64,000 bases of DNA. Source: Bin55 sp964572845 (GTDB lineage: Bacteria; Pseudomonadota; Gammaproteobacteria; Pseudomonadales; Azotimanducaceae). The stretch spans positions 1 through 64,000 of the forward strand of contig CAZNFX010000009.1 of NCBI GenBank assembly GCA_964572845.1. The letters are read 5' to 3'. Under the pieces are notes generated by a model. The model saw only the letters and a program-made list of their open reading frames with translations, searched no databases and was not told the origin of the DNA. Positions 53,372-62,812 of the stretch are shown one piece after another (positions within the stretch are counted from its first letter, which is position 1; every line of letters begins with the position of its first letter). The translations under genes and the position numbers were made by a program.

Positions 53372-54793
53372 GTGATTCTTCACATAACACGCAAGGAACT
53401 AAGTACGTTCATCAGTGATCGACGGTTTCTAATTCTTTGCGTTTTTGCTCTTTCGATCACGACTTTGGCCGGACTAGGAGCTTGGCAGCAGGTCCTTGAT
53501 GCGGACGCAATACGTGCGGATGCCGTTCGAATCGAGCAAAACACATGGCTAGAACAAGGAGAAGCAAATCCACATGACGCTGCTCATTTTGGTAGGTACG
53601 CTCTGCGTCCTGTACCGCCACTGGGTGCGTTTGACTCCGGTGTCTTTGACTTCGCAGGAGCGACGGTGTGGATGGAAGCGCATTTTCAAAATCCACCGTC
53701 CATTCGCGTCGCAGAAAACAAGCTAGTTTCCTATCCATTCGCATCGATAACACCATCTTGGGTACTTTCAGTAATTGTTCCATTGGCGATCATTGTGCTG
53801 CTCTTCGGATCTATAGCAACGGAACGCGAAAGCGGCACCATTCGTGTTCTGGTCACTCACAACGCCAAAGCTTGGCAAGTCCTGATGGGCAAGGGAGTTG
53901 CAACAGTAGCAGTTTCGATTGTGCTTTCCGTTGTACTCATTGCGATTGCACTCGTGCCAGCTCTTGGCCAAACAACACTGGAGATCGAATGGCCGCGCGT
54001 TGCTGTCTTGATTGGTCTGTTTCTTGTTGGATACATGGCCATTGCAGGAATTGCTTTGCTCGTCTCAACCTGCGCGAGGTCTAGCTACCAAGCCTTTTGG
54101 GTAGCTACTTTGCTGTGGGTTCTCATGGCGTTCTGCATACCATTGGTAGGTGCTCAAATTGCACAGGATGCCCATCCAACGCCACGTGCGCGAGATTTTG
54201 CGAGCGCGATTCAGGAGGAAGCCCAAGCTCCCTTTTGGCTGGGTGCTAAGCAGTACGAAGAGGTAGCCATATACGAAGCCGAAATCTTGACCAAACATAG
54301 GACTGTGGATCGGACTTCACTAGATCTGAATCGAGATGCACTGGTTCTGCAATCTCATGAACGCTTTGCGAATCGAGTCTATGATCGTCTGTACGGTGAG
54401 CTCTACGACATTCATACCAAGCACGAAGGAGTTTTGCGCGCTTTTTCGGCGATTTCACCAATTCTCGCGTTGCAGCGAATCTCACGCGGAATCTGCGGGA
54501 CCGACACACGCTCTCAGTTGGAGTTTGCCGTTGCCGCAGAAGAACATCGACGCGAAATCATAGAACAGCTAAATGAAGACATGATGTACCACGCAGGATC
54601 GAAGTCGTTCGAGTACGTTGCAGACCGTTCACTGTGGCAGACAGTGGAAAACTTTGAATTTCAACAACCTTCATTGAAGCAAGTCCTGAAACACTACTGG
54701 GTTGAGATTGCCTCTCTTCTTGCTTGGTTCATGACGCCCTTCGCACTTGCATGCCACTTGCTGGGCCGACAGTTCAGAGGCGAATTGCCATGA
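53372..54793 (+). CDS. ABC-2 permease (DUF3526-like), first
   Basis: A 473-residue membrane protein with an N-terminal helix (RFLILCVFALSITTLAGLGAW), a large external region, and about five more helices between residues 125 and 270 and at the end. The pattern SIATERESGTIRVLVTHNA followed by a long helical loop is typical of ABC-2 permeases of the DUF3526 group. Start is TTG or GTG-like (it begins GTGATTCTTCACATA-style at 53372). It overlaps the second permease gene by ATGA. It forms the transmembrane dimer with that protein. Confidence 0.88.
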   Translation: MILHITRKELSTFISDRRFLILCVFALSITTLAGLGAWQQVLDADAIRADAVRIEQNTWLEQGEANPHDAAHFGRYALRPVPPLGAFDSGVFDFAGATVWMEAHFQNPPSIRVAENKLVSYPFASITPSWVLSVIVPLAIIVLLFGSIATERESGTIRVLVTHNAKAWQVLMGKGVATVAVSIVLSVVLIAIALVPALGQTTLEIEWPRVAVLIGLFLVGYMAIAGIALLVSTCARSSYQAFWVATLLWVLMAFCIPLVGAQIAQDAHPTPRARDFASAIQEEAQAPFWLGAKQYEEVAIYEAEILTKHRTVDRTSLDLNRDALVLQSHERFANRVYDRLYGELYDIHTKHEGVLRAFSAISPILALQRISRGICGTDTRSQLEFAVAAEEHRREIIEQLNEDMMYHAGSKSFEYVADRSLWQTVENFEFQQPSLKQVLKHYWVEIASLLAWFMTPFALACHLLGRQFRGELP

Positions 54794-56193
54794 CGGACTC
54801 GTCGTATGGTTGGAAGTCATGGTGGCGCACCGTGTCATTCCAGCCCTTGCTCATAACGACACTCTTTGGCTGCGTGACAATCTACGCTGTGGTGAGTGGA
54901 CTTCAATGGAAACATAGAGTATTCGACGAACAAAGCAATCCTCAATCAGAAATTGCGGAGACTCAATCGGCGTGGTTCAAGTCGTTGCAGGACGCAGAGG
55001 CGGGTCTAACTGTTTCCCCAGCGTTGGCTCATCCAATGAACCTACCGGTACTAATACAGCGCCCGCCGGGCGTGTTAGGGCAATTTGGCTACAGTAGAGA
55101 GGACCTCTACCCTTCTGCCGGCACTATCAATGGATTCAACAACGAAGCGCTTATTTTTCGGCGTTACGAACTCGACGCCCCCAATACGCTAATGCACGGC
55201 AGAATGGACTTGACGTTTGTCGTAGTCATATTGCTGCCGTTAGTTCTTTGCCTGTTGAATTACGACCACATTGCGCGCGACCGCGAGCGAGGAAGCATGC
55301 GAACTATGCTGGTACATGGGGCAAGTCCTGGCGCACTGTTGTGGTCAAGGACGATTCTTAGCTCCCTGCCCCCTCTGGTTGTACTGCTCCTTGCATCGAT
55401 CATCGGTGCACTTGTGGCTAGCGGAGTCGACTTGGAGACATGCGTACGTCTTCTTTGGTGGTCCCTTTGTCTTGCCTTGTATTGGATCTTCTGGGTATCG
55501 CTTTGCGCATTTGTTGCTGCCTGTTGCCGAAATTCACTGAGTGCCACGCTGTCGTCAGTTACGCTGTGGATTGGCTTAACGATAGTGTTGCCATCGATTC
55601 TTCAGTTTGCCATCTCCAATGTTGTGGAAGCGCCCTCGAAAGTCCACCTGATGGCGGTAGCTAGAGCTGCTGAGGCCGAAGCCCTTGAATCTCTCGATCA
55701 GCGAGCGGAGGCGTTTATGGCACAACACGCGTCAGAAATTCCCCAATCGATAGAGAACTTTTCCAGCTACTACCGCCGAGCTTATCTATCCAACGACAAT
55801 ATCAACAAACGCGTCGGAGTTCTGTTTGATCAATATGAAGACGAACTGAATGCTGATTTGAGAATATTGGACGCATTTCAATTTCTCTCTCCTTCGACAG
55901 CAGCATTTCGCATGTTTCAAGCAATCTCAGGATCCGGGTTTCAACGCGCTACTGAGTTTCAAAACCAGGCGCGAAGGTTTTTCCGGGAATACTTTGACGC
56001 GATCGGCATTGCAACGCTGCAACAGCAACGACTAACGGTGGCAGAAGCCCGATCTATCGCGAGGTTCTCGTTTAAAGAGACCCTCGAGACAAGCACTATA
56101 GTCAGCAGCGCGTTGTGCTTTGCCGTGGTCATACTGTTCTTTCCTTTTGCCACCAATTTGATTGCATCTCGAATCGAAACTGCACCTGACTAG
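54790..56193 (+). CDS. ABC-2 permease (DUF3526-like), second
   Basis: A 467-residue membrane protein paralogous in layout to the preceding one: an N-terminal helix, an external domain, and helices clustered from about residue 140 to 270 and at 430-460. YDHIARDRERGSMRTMLVHGA is the ABC-2 loop equivalent. I start it at ATG 54790, overlapping the upstream stop by ATGA; the longer frame from 54724 lies entirely inside the previous gene. With the ATPase at 52.6 kb it completes a three-gene operon. Substrate unknown. Confidence 0.88.
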   Translation: MTDSSYGWKSWWRTVSFQPLLITTLFGCVTIYAVVSGLQWKHRVFDEQSNPQSEIAETQSAWFKSLQDAEAGLTVSPALAHPMNLPVLIQRPPGVLGQFGYSREDLYPSAGTINGFNNEALIFRRYELDAPNTLMHGRMDLTFVVVILLPLVLCLLNYDHIARDRERGSMRTMLVHGASPGALLWSRTILSSLPPLVVLLLASIIGALVASGVDLETCVRLLWWSLCLALYWIFWVSLCAFVAACCRNSLSATLSSVTLWIGLTIVLPSILQFAISNVVEAPSKVHLMAVARAAEAEALESLDQRAEAFMAQHASEIPQSIENFSSYYRRAYLSNDNINKRVGVLFDQYEDELNADLRILDAFQFLSPSTAAFRMFQAISGSGFQRATEFQNQARRFFREYFDAIGIATLQQQRLTVAEARSIARFSFKETLETSTIVSSALCFAVVILFFPFATNLIASRIETAPD

Positions 56194-56464
56194 TGATAGT
56201 CATTCGCACTTTTTTCTACCGCCAATGCCGGAGGCAAGCACTGTTGTAGCGGTGCCGGAATTGAATGCCTGCAAGTCTACAGGCGAGCTGGGAAACACTT
56301 TTCGGCAGCGTCCCAGAGTCCTGTGGCAGCGTGGGCGCACGCAGTCTTCCAAGCCAGATTTGACGAATTGCGATTGAAGCTTCTCGAGCCGAAGGAAGAT
56401 ACGGAATAATCTCTTACGAATTTTGTAGGACTTCGTTTTCGTTTGGGACGGCCCTGCAATGCGG

Positions 56465-57421
56465 TCAGGAGCGATAGCAAACCTTTGGATGGATGCAAAT
56501 CATTTCGTACAGTAGGTTTGCCGCCAAGAGCGACGTGTTTCGAGACAGGTCGAAGGGAGGTGCTACCTCTACAACATCGGCACCAATGATGTTGAGACCC
56601 TTGCATCCCCGAATTATCTCAAGAGCCTGAATCGTAGAAAGGCCACCTGGTTCAGGTGTACCGGTACCTGGAGCACATGAAGGGTCCAGTCCGTCAATGT
56701 CCAGACTAATGTAGGTTGGAGATGATCCGACTCTACAACGCAATTCGTTCATGACTGGCTGCAACGAACGATGCCAGCATTCGGATGCCTCAATGACCTT
56801 GAATCCCTGCTCTCGCGACCAGTCGAAGTCGCTCGGATCATATCCTGTTCCACGTAGTCCGATCTGAGTAACTTTTCCGCAATCCAGTAACTCCTCCTCA
56901 ACAGCTCGTCTAAACGGGGTGCCGTGTGTGTACTTTTCGCCGAACATTGCTTCGTTGCTGTCGGCATGAGCATCCACGTGGACGAGCGCGACAGGACCAA
57001 ACTGCGGTCTTGCCGCCCGTAGGATTGGAAGCGCTATGGAGTGGTCACCTCCAATGGTGTACGGAACACACTTGCTTTGAAATACGTCGATGTAGTATTG
57101 CTCAATAATCTTCATGCTCTTGTAAACACTGTAGGTATTGATGGGTACGTCGCCAAAGTCCGCAACCTGTATTGAATCGAAGGGCATTGCATGCGTTGCC
57201 ATGTTGTATGGCCTCAGCAATCGGGATTCGTCACGTATTTCGCGAGGTGCCAATCGAGCACCAGGCCGATTCGACGTAGCTGTATCAAATGGAATACCGA
57301 CAATGGCTGCATCAACGTCAGCAAAACTAATACCTTGGGGCAAGCGCATGAAGGTTGCCGGGCCGCCAAATCTAGGCATGTCGTTGCCTGAGAGTGGTTG
57401 GTTGAATGCTCTACTGGTCAT
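56465..57421 (-). CDS. speB: Agmatinase-family ureohydrolase
   Basis: A 318-residue binuclear-manganese ureohydrolase that converts agmatine to putrescine and urea, or acts on a related guanidino compound. The metal ligands are seen in GGDHSIALP (His about 120), HVDAHADSN (about 142-150) and SLDIDGLDPSCAPGTGTPEPGG (about 230-250). The ring of conserved residues is complete. Family members also include guanidinobutyrase and proclavaminate amidinohydrolase, so agmatine is probable rather than certain. No speA is adjacent. It diverges from the EF-hand gene at 57.6 kb across about 190 bases. Confidence 0.9.
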   Translation of the reverse strand: MTSRAFNQPLSGNDMPRFGGPATFMRLPQGISFADVDAAIVGIPFDTATSNRPGARLAPREIRDESRLLRPYNMATHAMPFDSIQVADFGDVPINTYSVYKSMKIIEQYYIDVFQSKCVPYTIGGDHSIALPILRAARPQFGPVALVHVDAHADSNEAMFGEKYTHGTPFRRAVEEELLDCGKVTQIGLRGTGYDPSDFDWSREQGFKVIEASECWHRSLQPVMNELRCRVGSSPTYISLDIDGLDPSCAPGTGTPEPGGLSTIQALEIIRGCKGLNIIGADVVEVAPPFDLSRNTSLLAANLLYEMICIHPKVCYRS

Positions 57422-57620
57422 CTCGTCACTCTTGCAAACGCGTCTACTCTTTATACATCACAGGATTCTCTTCTCCATAGGCAATTCAAGGACGTTGCGC
57501 TGTAGTTTCATCTCTACACCCATCCATTCATTTCCAATCTTTATTTGGGACAGCCAGCAGACTTGCGATTGTGTACCGTAAAATCAATATCAAAGCCCGA
57601 TTTAGTTGAGATCCCTATTC

Positions 57621-58211
57621 GTGAAAGAGCTTGCAGTTTACGCATCTGTTGCCGTACTTGGTCTATTGATGACTTGCGCACACGCTGAAGAAAATGAACA
57701 AAAACCTGATGAACGACAATCCGCAGAGGATAGATTTTCCTCTATGGACTCGGACGGCGACAATCAGGTCAGCCGACGCGAGTTCATTAGTCATGCCATT
57801 GCTGATACGCGACGAGAACGGCGAATGTCCGGAACCGGCATATCTGATGACGAATCTGAACGGCTCCGCATTGCTATGGGTCAGCGTTTTGACTCATTGG
57901 ATTCGAACTCTGATGATGTCTGGACGTTGGAAGAGTTCAATGCTCCGCGCGAAGAGACCAATGTAGAAAGCAAGATGAGTCGTGAAAAGCTGTTTGAAGC
58001 CTTAGATGCTGACGACAACGGTGAGGTCAGCGCCGAAGAATTCAATGCTGGATTCATGCGTCGATTACAGGGTCGATTGAACCAAGCCGACGAAGACGGA
58101 GAGTCGCCCAAACAAGTAGCTCAGGAGAGGCTGAAGCAGGGACTTCAAGAGCGATTCAAAGCAGCAGACAAAAATGACGATGGCGTACTTTCTTCGGATG
58201 AGTTTAAGTAA
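57621..58211 (+). CDS. Exported EF-hand calcium-binding protein
   Basis: A 196-residue secreted protein: signal peptide (residues 1-22, ending AHA) then EF-hand loops. Loops read DSDGDNQVSRREF, DSNSDDVWTLEEF, DADDNGEVSAEEF and DKNDDGVLSSDEF, four likely calcium sites. A helical linker rich in Glu and Gln lies between the third and fourth. I start at GTG 57621 because it puts the signal peptide in normal position; TTG 57606 would add five residues. It may be a periplasmic calcium sensor or buffer. The neighbours do not suggest a partner. Confidence 0.85.
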   Translation: MKELAVYASVAVLGLLMTCAHAEENEQKPDERQSAEDRFSSMDSDGDNQVSRREFISHAIADTRRERRMSGTGISDDESERLRIAMGQRFDSLDSNSDDVWTLEEFNAPREETNVESKMSREKLFEALDADDNGEVSAEEFNAGFMRRLQGRLNQADEDGESPKQVAQERLKQGLQERFKAADKNDDGVLSSDEFK

Positions 58212-58323
58212 ATCGATTTGAACAACTAGAAACACACTGCCCTGACGCCTACTCGGCCCTACGGCAGACAACCTTTGTAAGCACCAAGAAATTTAATAAT
58301 CGCTAACTGATCCTAGCGGGTGT

Positions 58324-61300
58324 TCAAAGCCCCTGTTCAAATCGAACGTTGTAGACATCGTGCATTCGTTCAATCTCTTGACGTTCGGCGGAAGCAAGAT
58401 CTTCAAGCCATGGCAGAGGGTCGACCGTTTCCCCATGTTGCGTATAGAGATCCATATCGCGTGCCCACCCTCGAAAGTCGAGTATGAAGAAACGTTGGTG
58501 GCCATCGATTCGATCGTTTGCTAACGGAAATTCCAAATGTACTTCCTCGCCGCTACCAATGATGCCAACAGCTCCATCTGTGGTGCTAACAAGCTCTAAC
58601 ACGTCTCCAAAGCGTGTATAAGTGCCTTCTTGGTACTTCGCGTCCCAATATGTTGAGCGAGCAGCATAGTCATAGTGTGGCAATCGCTGTTTTGCAGTAG
58701 TACGTCGGGCAAATCCGCTTCGACGGGTCTTCGCAATCGTGGGCGTTATTTCTTGGACATACATATCGCGTGGTGGCGGTTCTTCTGTTACTAACAGCAG
58801 TCGGTCCCAGTAGATTTCCAAATTCGTGGTCACTCGAAGAGCAATCGTTCCAGTTGGTAGGTCAGGCAACGGTAGGACCATTGCTCTAGGCATACCCGCA
58901 GGATAGCCAAACGAATCCGCCACTACAGTCCAATTTCCTCGTTGGTCTAGTGCTTCGATTGTTGGAGGCCTGTATTCGGCACCTGCCTGCCAAGCGCTAA
59001 ATGCTGTCTGCGAATAGGGATACTCTATCCAACCATCTGCGACAAGGACCTGATTGCTAACAGGTACTGGATTGTCAAACCACAACGTAAGAACAAACTC
59101 TTCAGCCAGTCGACCAAGAAATCGATTGTCCAACATGCCGGGATTAGGGGCGATTCGGTCACTTTTCAGGATCTCGTCAGTAACGTCGTTGTCGTTGTGG
59201 TCTGTCACTCGATCAGGAAAATTTTCTTTGCGAAATGTGATCAATCTGCCAGTAGGGTTCGGTTCGGAAGTAGCCATACGCTCATCGATAGCAAGATTCC
59301 AGCCACTAGGCAGGTCTACGACCTCTATTGACGCTGAATCCAAATAGAGCGTTTCCTCCATTGGCTCAGCGATCTTGACCACATAGCGACCGCTTCGCGG
59401 TTGGAGCAAGTCAGGCTTCAACAGGTAGCGCTCAAACGGGCGTGGAGTCGCATACCGACCAGGTGAGACAAAGAAACCCAATCCCCCTACTCCCAAAACG
59501 TCGGAGACAAATGTGAACTCAGATCCATTCCACACGAATACTACGGGACAGCTCGCCAATTGACGTTCCGTCTCATGTAGTTTATGCAGTGCGTTGGATT
59601 GGAGATCGATTTCCGTCTGAAATACGCCGTCCGACCACTCCAAGACTACGTTGTTCGCCACTCTCTGACCCCTCACTCCAAACATTAGCGGCATCAAGCT
59701 CTGGTGAGGTCCCGAGTGACTATCGATGCGATCTTGTATTGACCACGTACCTCCGTTGCGCAACTTCACCCTCGTTCCGATGCCCGACGAGTTGCTACGC
59801 ATTTGACTTGAATCTCGTTCTCCGACGGGATCAATCGAAAGAAATTCAAACCTGCCAGGGCCAGGTGGCAAAAACTGCAAGCCCACTGTGCTCAGTGTCA
59901 AAAGTCCCGGACCAGAACCCTCGTCCACGTATACGGGAATGGCAGAAATTAAACCTGGGATTGCAATGGTTTCTCTCAGCTCCATTGAGTTGAGGTCTGC
60001 GACGTGCATAGCATCATTCGATGTAACCAAGAGTTCCAATTGACCATTTCCTGTCACATCTGCAAGAGCGATTTCCTTTATGTCGTCAGGAACCCAGCCA
60101 TTCTCTGCATTGGCATCCAGACCACTCAGAAATCTCATTTCTCTTTTCGCCCAACTCGTTCCGTTAAACGCCACTGCCGCAATGTGATTGTCTAGCGAGG
60201 AATAAACGATATCGGAATAACCGTCTGCATCGATGTCTCCAGCGATGGCGACTGTTGCCGGTTCCGCAATGGCTTCGCTTAATTCAGCTAGAAATGTAAA
60301 GTTCCAAGTTCGATCATTTCGTAACCCCGCAGTGCCAAGATCTTTGTTCAAAAGGAACAAGTCAATGTCTCGATCGGAGTCCATGTCGGACGCAATAACT
60401 GAAACGACGGTTGGCTCGCTGCTTGTGTCTGTCAGGACCACATCAGAAAAATTTGAGCCTTCATCTCTCAAATTCGTCAATTGATGCACACCTCGGGCTT
60501 GCGAATACACGACATCCAGATCTCCGTCATGATCAGCGTCGATGAGAACGGCGGCGTGGCAAGGGTGCTCGGCAAGCAATTCAGGAACAAGATGCGACGC
60601 CTGTTCAACTCCCTCGATACCCATTGAGTGGATTCCTTCTGTTCCGCACATCACTAGATCGGTTCGCGTATCGTTATCCAGGTCGCCAATCAACATTGAT
60701 CTGACACCCTGCAAAGCAATCTCGCTTCGCAATCTCGCGTTAGCGTCTTGCAAATCTACTTCGTACCACGAAACAGTTGAATCCCCAGCAAGAAATACAT
60801 CACTAGAACTTGAGGTTCCAGATATAAATGTCACTAATCCATGTTTTTTTGTGCGAAGTTCTTGAAGAAGTACGGTTTCATCAAATAGCGCGCCTGTCGG
60901 TATTGGATGAATAGGCACGATTTGTGAAGTCACGGATTGCGCTTCAGCTTTCGGTCCCATTTTCAAGTAGGCAATGGATGCAGTACGAGATGCGGGATTT
61001 GCCTTGAGGCGGTTGTAGTCGGCGACCAGCTCTTCGGCCAGTTCATTCTGGTTTAGTCGTCTCGATGCTTGGGTTGCAGCCCAATAACCACTAGTTAGGT
61101 ACGAATCGAGTTCGATAGATCGCAACAACCATCGTTGTGCCTCTTGGTACCGCTGTAGCTGCAGATATGTTTGTCCTAGAAAGTAAGACGCATAGGCGTC
61201 GTGAGGATCCAGCTCTACAGTACGCATGAAATAGTCTAGAGCACTATCGGTCTCGCCGAGATGAAAGGAAATGACGCCCGACGTGTAGAGAGCCCGAACA

Positions 61301-61599
61301 TTGTCAGGTTGTTCCTGTAAGACTGAAGCGAGTATTTCTAAAGCCAAGCGTTCGTCACCTTCTTCCTGTCGATTTAACGTGGCAATCGCTAGGTTTACTC
61401 GCGCTACTACCCATTGGGACCGCTCGTCAACCAGCTGAGAAAACGTTTCATGGGCTGCTGCATATTCGAATTGGCCCATTTGAGCAACGCCCCTATCATT
61501 TAGGTCAATGTGGCGTTGAGAAATGTCTTGGCTGCAGCCAAAGGTTAGACAGCAAACGATACAGAGGAATGCCAACGAACTGAAGAGGTTTCCTAGCAT
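58324..61599 (-). CDS. Giant lipoprotein with TPR, FG-GAP and C-terminal domains
   Basis: A 1091-residue lipoprotein: lipobox LTFGC, lipid Cys near 22. Residues 30-205 are TPRs (LGETDSALDYFMRTVELDPHD, QRYQEAQRWLLRSIELD). Residues 230-560 are FG-GAP propeller blades with calcium loops (DLDNDTRTDL, DADHDGDLDV, DMDSDRDIDL, DIDADGYSDI). An ASPIC/UnbV-like stretch follows (GIGTRVKLRNGGTWSIQDR, about 600-620), then 400 residues I cannot assign, with several Trp-rich beta segments. The layout resembles the coupled cytochrome/CRTAC1 pair at 45.8-50.4 kb, combined differently. Function unknown. Confidence 0.8.
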   Translation of the reverse strand: MLGNLFSSLAFLCIVCCLTFGCSQDISQRHIDLNDRGVAQMGQFEYAAAHETFSQLVDERSQWVVARVNLAIATLNRQEEGDERLALEILASVLQEQPDNVRALYTSGVISFHLGETDSALDYFMRTVELDPHDAYASYFLGQTYLQLQRYQEAQRWLLRSIELDSYLTSGYWAATQASRRLNQNELAEELVADYNRLKANPASRTASIAYLKMGPKAEAQSVTSQIVPIHPIPTGALFDETVLLQELRTKKHGLVTFISGTSSSSDVFLAGDSTVSWYEVDLQDANARLRSEIALQGVRSMLIGDLDNDTRTDLVMCGTEGIHSMGIEGVEQASHLVPELLAEHPCHAAVLIDADHDGDLDVVYSQARGVHQLTNLRDEGSNFSDVVLTDTSSEPTVVSVIASDMDSDRDIDLFLLNKDLGTAGLRNDRTWNFTFLAELSEAIAEPATVAIAGDIDADGYSDIVYSSLDNHIAAVAFNGTSWAKREMRFLSGLDANAENGWVPDDIKEIALADVTGNGQLELLVTSNDAMHVADLNSMELRETIAIPGLISAIPVYVDEGSGPGLLTLSTVGLQFLPPGPGRFEFLSIDPVGERDSSQMRSNSSGIGTRVKLRNGGTWSIQDRIDSHSGPHQSLMPLMFGVRGQRVANNVVLEWSDGVFQTEIDLQSNALHKLHETERQLASCPVVFVWNGSEFTFVSDVLGVGGLGFFVSPGRYATPRPFERYLLKPDLLQPRSGRYVVKIAEPMEETLYLDSASIEVVDLPSGWNLAIDERMATSEPNPTGRLITFRKENFPDRVTDHNDNDVTDEILKSDRIAPNPGMLDNRFLGRLAEEFVLTLWFDNPVPVSNQVLVADGWIEYPYSQTAFSAWQAGAEYRPPTIEALDQRGNWTVVADSFGYPAGMPRAMVLPLPDLPTGTIALRVTTNLEIYWDRLLLVTEEPPPRDMYVQEITPTIAKTRRSGFARRTTAKQRLPHYDYAARSTYWDAKYQEGTYTRFGDVLELVSTTDGAVGIIGSGEEVHLEFPLANDRIDGHQRFFILDFRGWARDMDLYTQHGETVDPLPWLEDLASAERQEIERMHDVYNVRFEQGL

Positions 61600-61711
61600 C
61601 TCACCGATTACCGATCCGATGTATTCGGCCGTTCACAGTAGCCCGAATAACTTCAATGGGTTGTGGAAGTCCTTCTCGGCCAGCCCTGGCAAGGAAGAAT
61701 CTCTTGGAAGC

Positions 61712-61787
61712 TGGCGTCCCCTAGGGGAGTCGAACCCCTGTTGCTGGGATGAAAACCCAGTGTCCTGGGCCACTAGACGAAGGGGAC
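61712..61787 (-). tRNA. tRNA-Glu (anticodon TTC)
   Basis: On the reverse strand the 76-base sequence folds into a standard cloverleaf: acceptor GTCCCCT paired with AGGGGAC, discriminator G and encoded CCA, T-arm AGGGG-TTCGACT-CCCCT. The anticodon loop TTTTCAT sits in the stem CTGGG/CCCAG, giving anticodon TTC (glutamate). The CCA is encoded, as usual in proteobacteria. It stands alone between the giant lipoprotein gene and the DUF481 gene; tRNA genes are common integration sites but no att-like repeat was seen here. Confidence 0.96.
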
Positions 61788-61837
61788 GTTGGGCGAGCAT
61801 TTTACGATTTTGCAATGCAAGGTCAACGACTTTCAGA

Positions 61838-62812
61838 TCAAAACACCACACCAATGCCGACTGAGTATGTTAAGTCTGTGTTGCGAACGCCTTCTGCCGG
61901 ATGTGTTTCATACTGTATGGTTGCCCGAAGATCGAAATTGAACTGTGTAGACAAGGCCAATCTAATCCCACTTGAACTATCAATCACACCGTTCGCCGAT
62001 TGAGTAATCCAAAGTAGGCGATTGTTTTGATAGGCCTCGACTCGGCCTCCATAAAGCCACTTGCGGTAATCTGATCCGACCCGCAATGCAGGAGAAAGTT
62101 CGCTCAAGCTCTCCAAAGTCTCGTAGACACCGCTCGCTGCGACTTCAAATGATAGATGTTGGTGGGGTTGATCAAAAAGCTTGGCACCTCCACCCAATCC
62201 GACCAGAACTCGCCAGGAAACCTCTTTGAGTGGGTCGCGAAAATAGTCCATGTTGGCGGTGTTGAACCACTTGTTACCTCGATTCCAGCGGATTCCGTAC
62301 TTAACGTCTAAAGTGTTCTTTCGAGTCTCGTCTAGGACCTGTTCACGCAAGTAGTCGATTCGCAGCAGATGTTCTCCATGGGAACGCACTAGCCTAGACT
62401 GCCCGTGTACGGAGTAGTTTTGAGTCTTGCTGTTTCCGTGTGTGCCGGCGATCGAAAAGGTGACTTGCTTGGCCCACGATGAAGCGATCTGAGCTACGAC
62501 GCCGTTCGATGCTCGAACTTGCACGAGGTCGGCAACAGCAATTGTCTTATCCAACTTAATGATTTTCTCGCCTTCCTGTTTGGAAACAACAACGAAGGGA
62601 GCATCTGTGACAATGTGCTCAACCTCTCCCTTGTTAAGAAAGACAATTCCGGCATACGAGGTCTTGATGGTGACGGTTGCGCCTGCAACGCTCTGCAAAT
62701 CTCCCGATATTCGGTCACCGTTCTTGAAAACGACTTCGTCAGAATGAACCGAGGCTGCGATCAGGAGGGTGCACAAGAAAGCAAATCGCGCAAAGCCTTG
62801 ATTATTCGCCAT
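61838..62812 (-). CDS. DUF481 outer-membrane protein
   Basis: A 324-residue exported protein with a signal peptide (residues 1-24). Residues 25-105 contain a small beta domain beginning DEVVFKNGDRISGDLQSV, often seen before DUF481. Residues 110-324 form the DUF481 beta-barrel (SFSIAGTHGNSKTQNYSV, YGIRWNRGNKW, LSFEVAASGVYE) ending in a C-terminal phenylalanine, the outer-membrane insertion signal. The family includes the salt-induced YdiY of E. coli. The first 11 bases overlap the end of the upstream DUF815 gene, so the pair is probably one transcript. Confidence 0.88.
   Translation of the reverse strand: MANNQGFARFAFLCTLLIAASVHSDEVVFKNGDRISGDLQSVAGATVTIKTSYAGIVFLNKGEVEHIVTDAPFVVVSKQEGEKIIKLDKTIAVADLVQVRASNGVVAQIASSWAKQVTFSIAGTHGNSKTQNYSVHGQSRLVRSHGEHLLRIDYLREQVLDETRKNTLDVKYGIRWNRGNKWFNTANMDYFRDPLKEVSWRVLVGLGGGAKLFDQPHQHLSFEVAASGVYETLESLSELSPALRVGSDYRKWLYGGRVEAYQNNRLLWITQSANGVIDSSSGIRLALSTQFNFDLRATIQYETHPAEGVRNTDLTYSVGIGVVF

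Noticed and set aside
61712..61787. tRNA-Glu as an integration site
   Set aside because: No direct repeat of its 3' end and no integrase-like gene nearby in the window.
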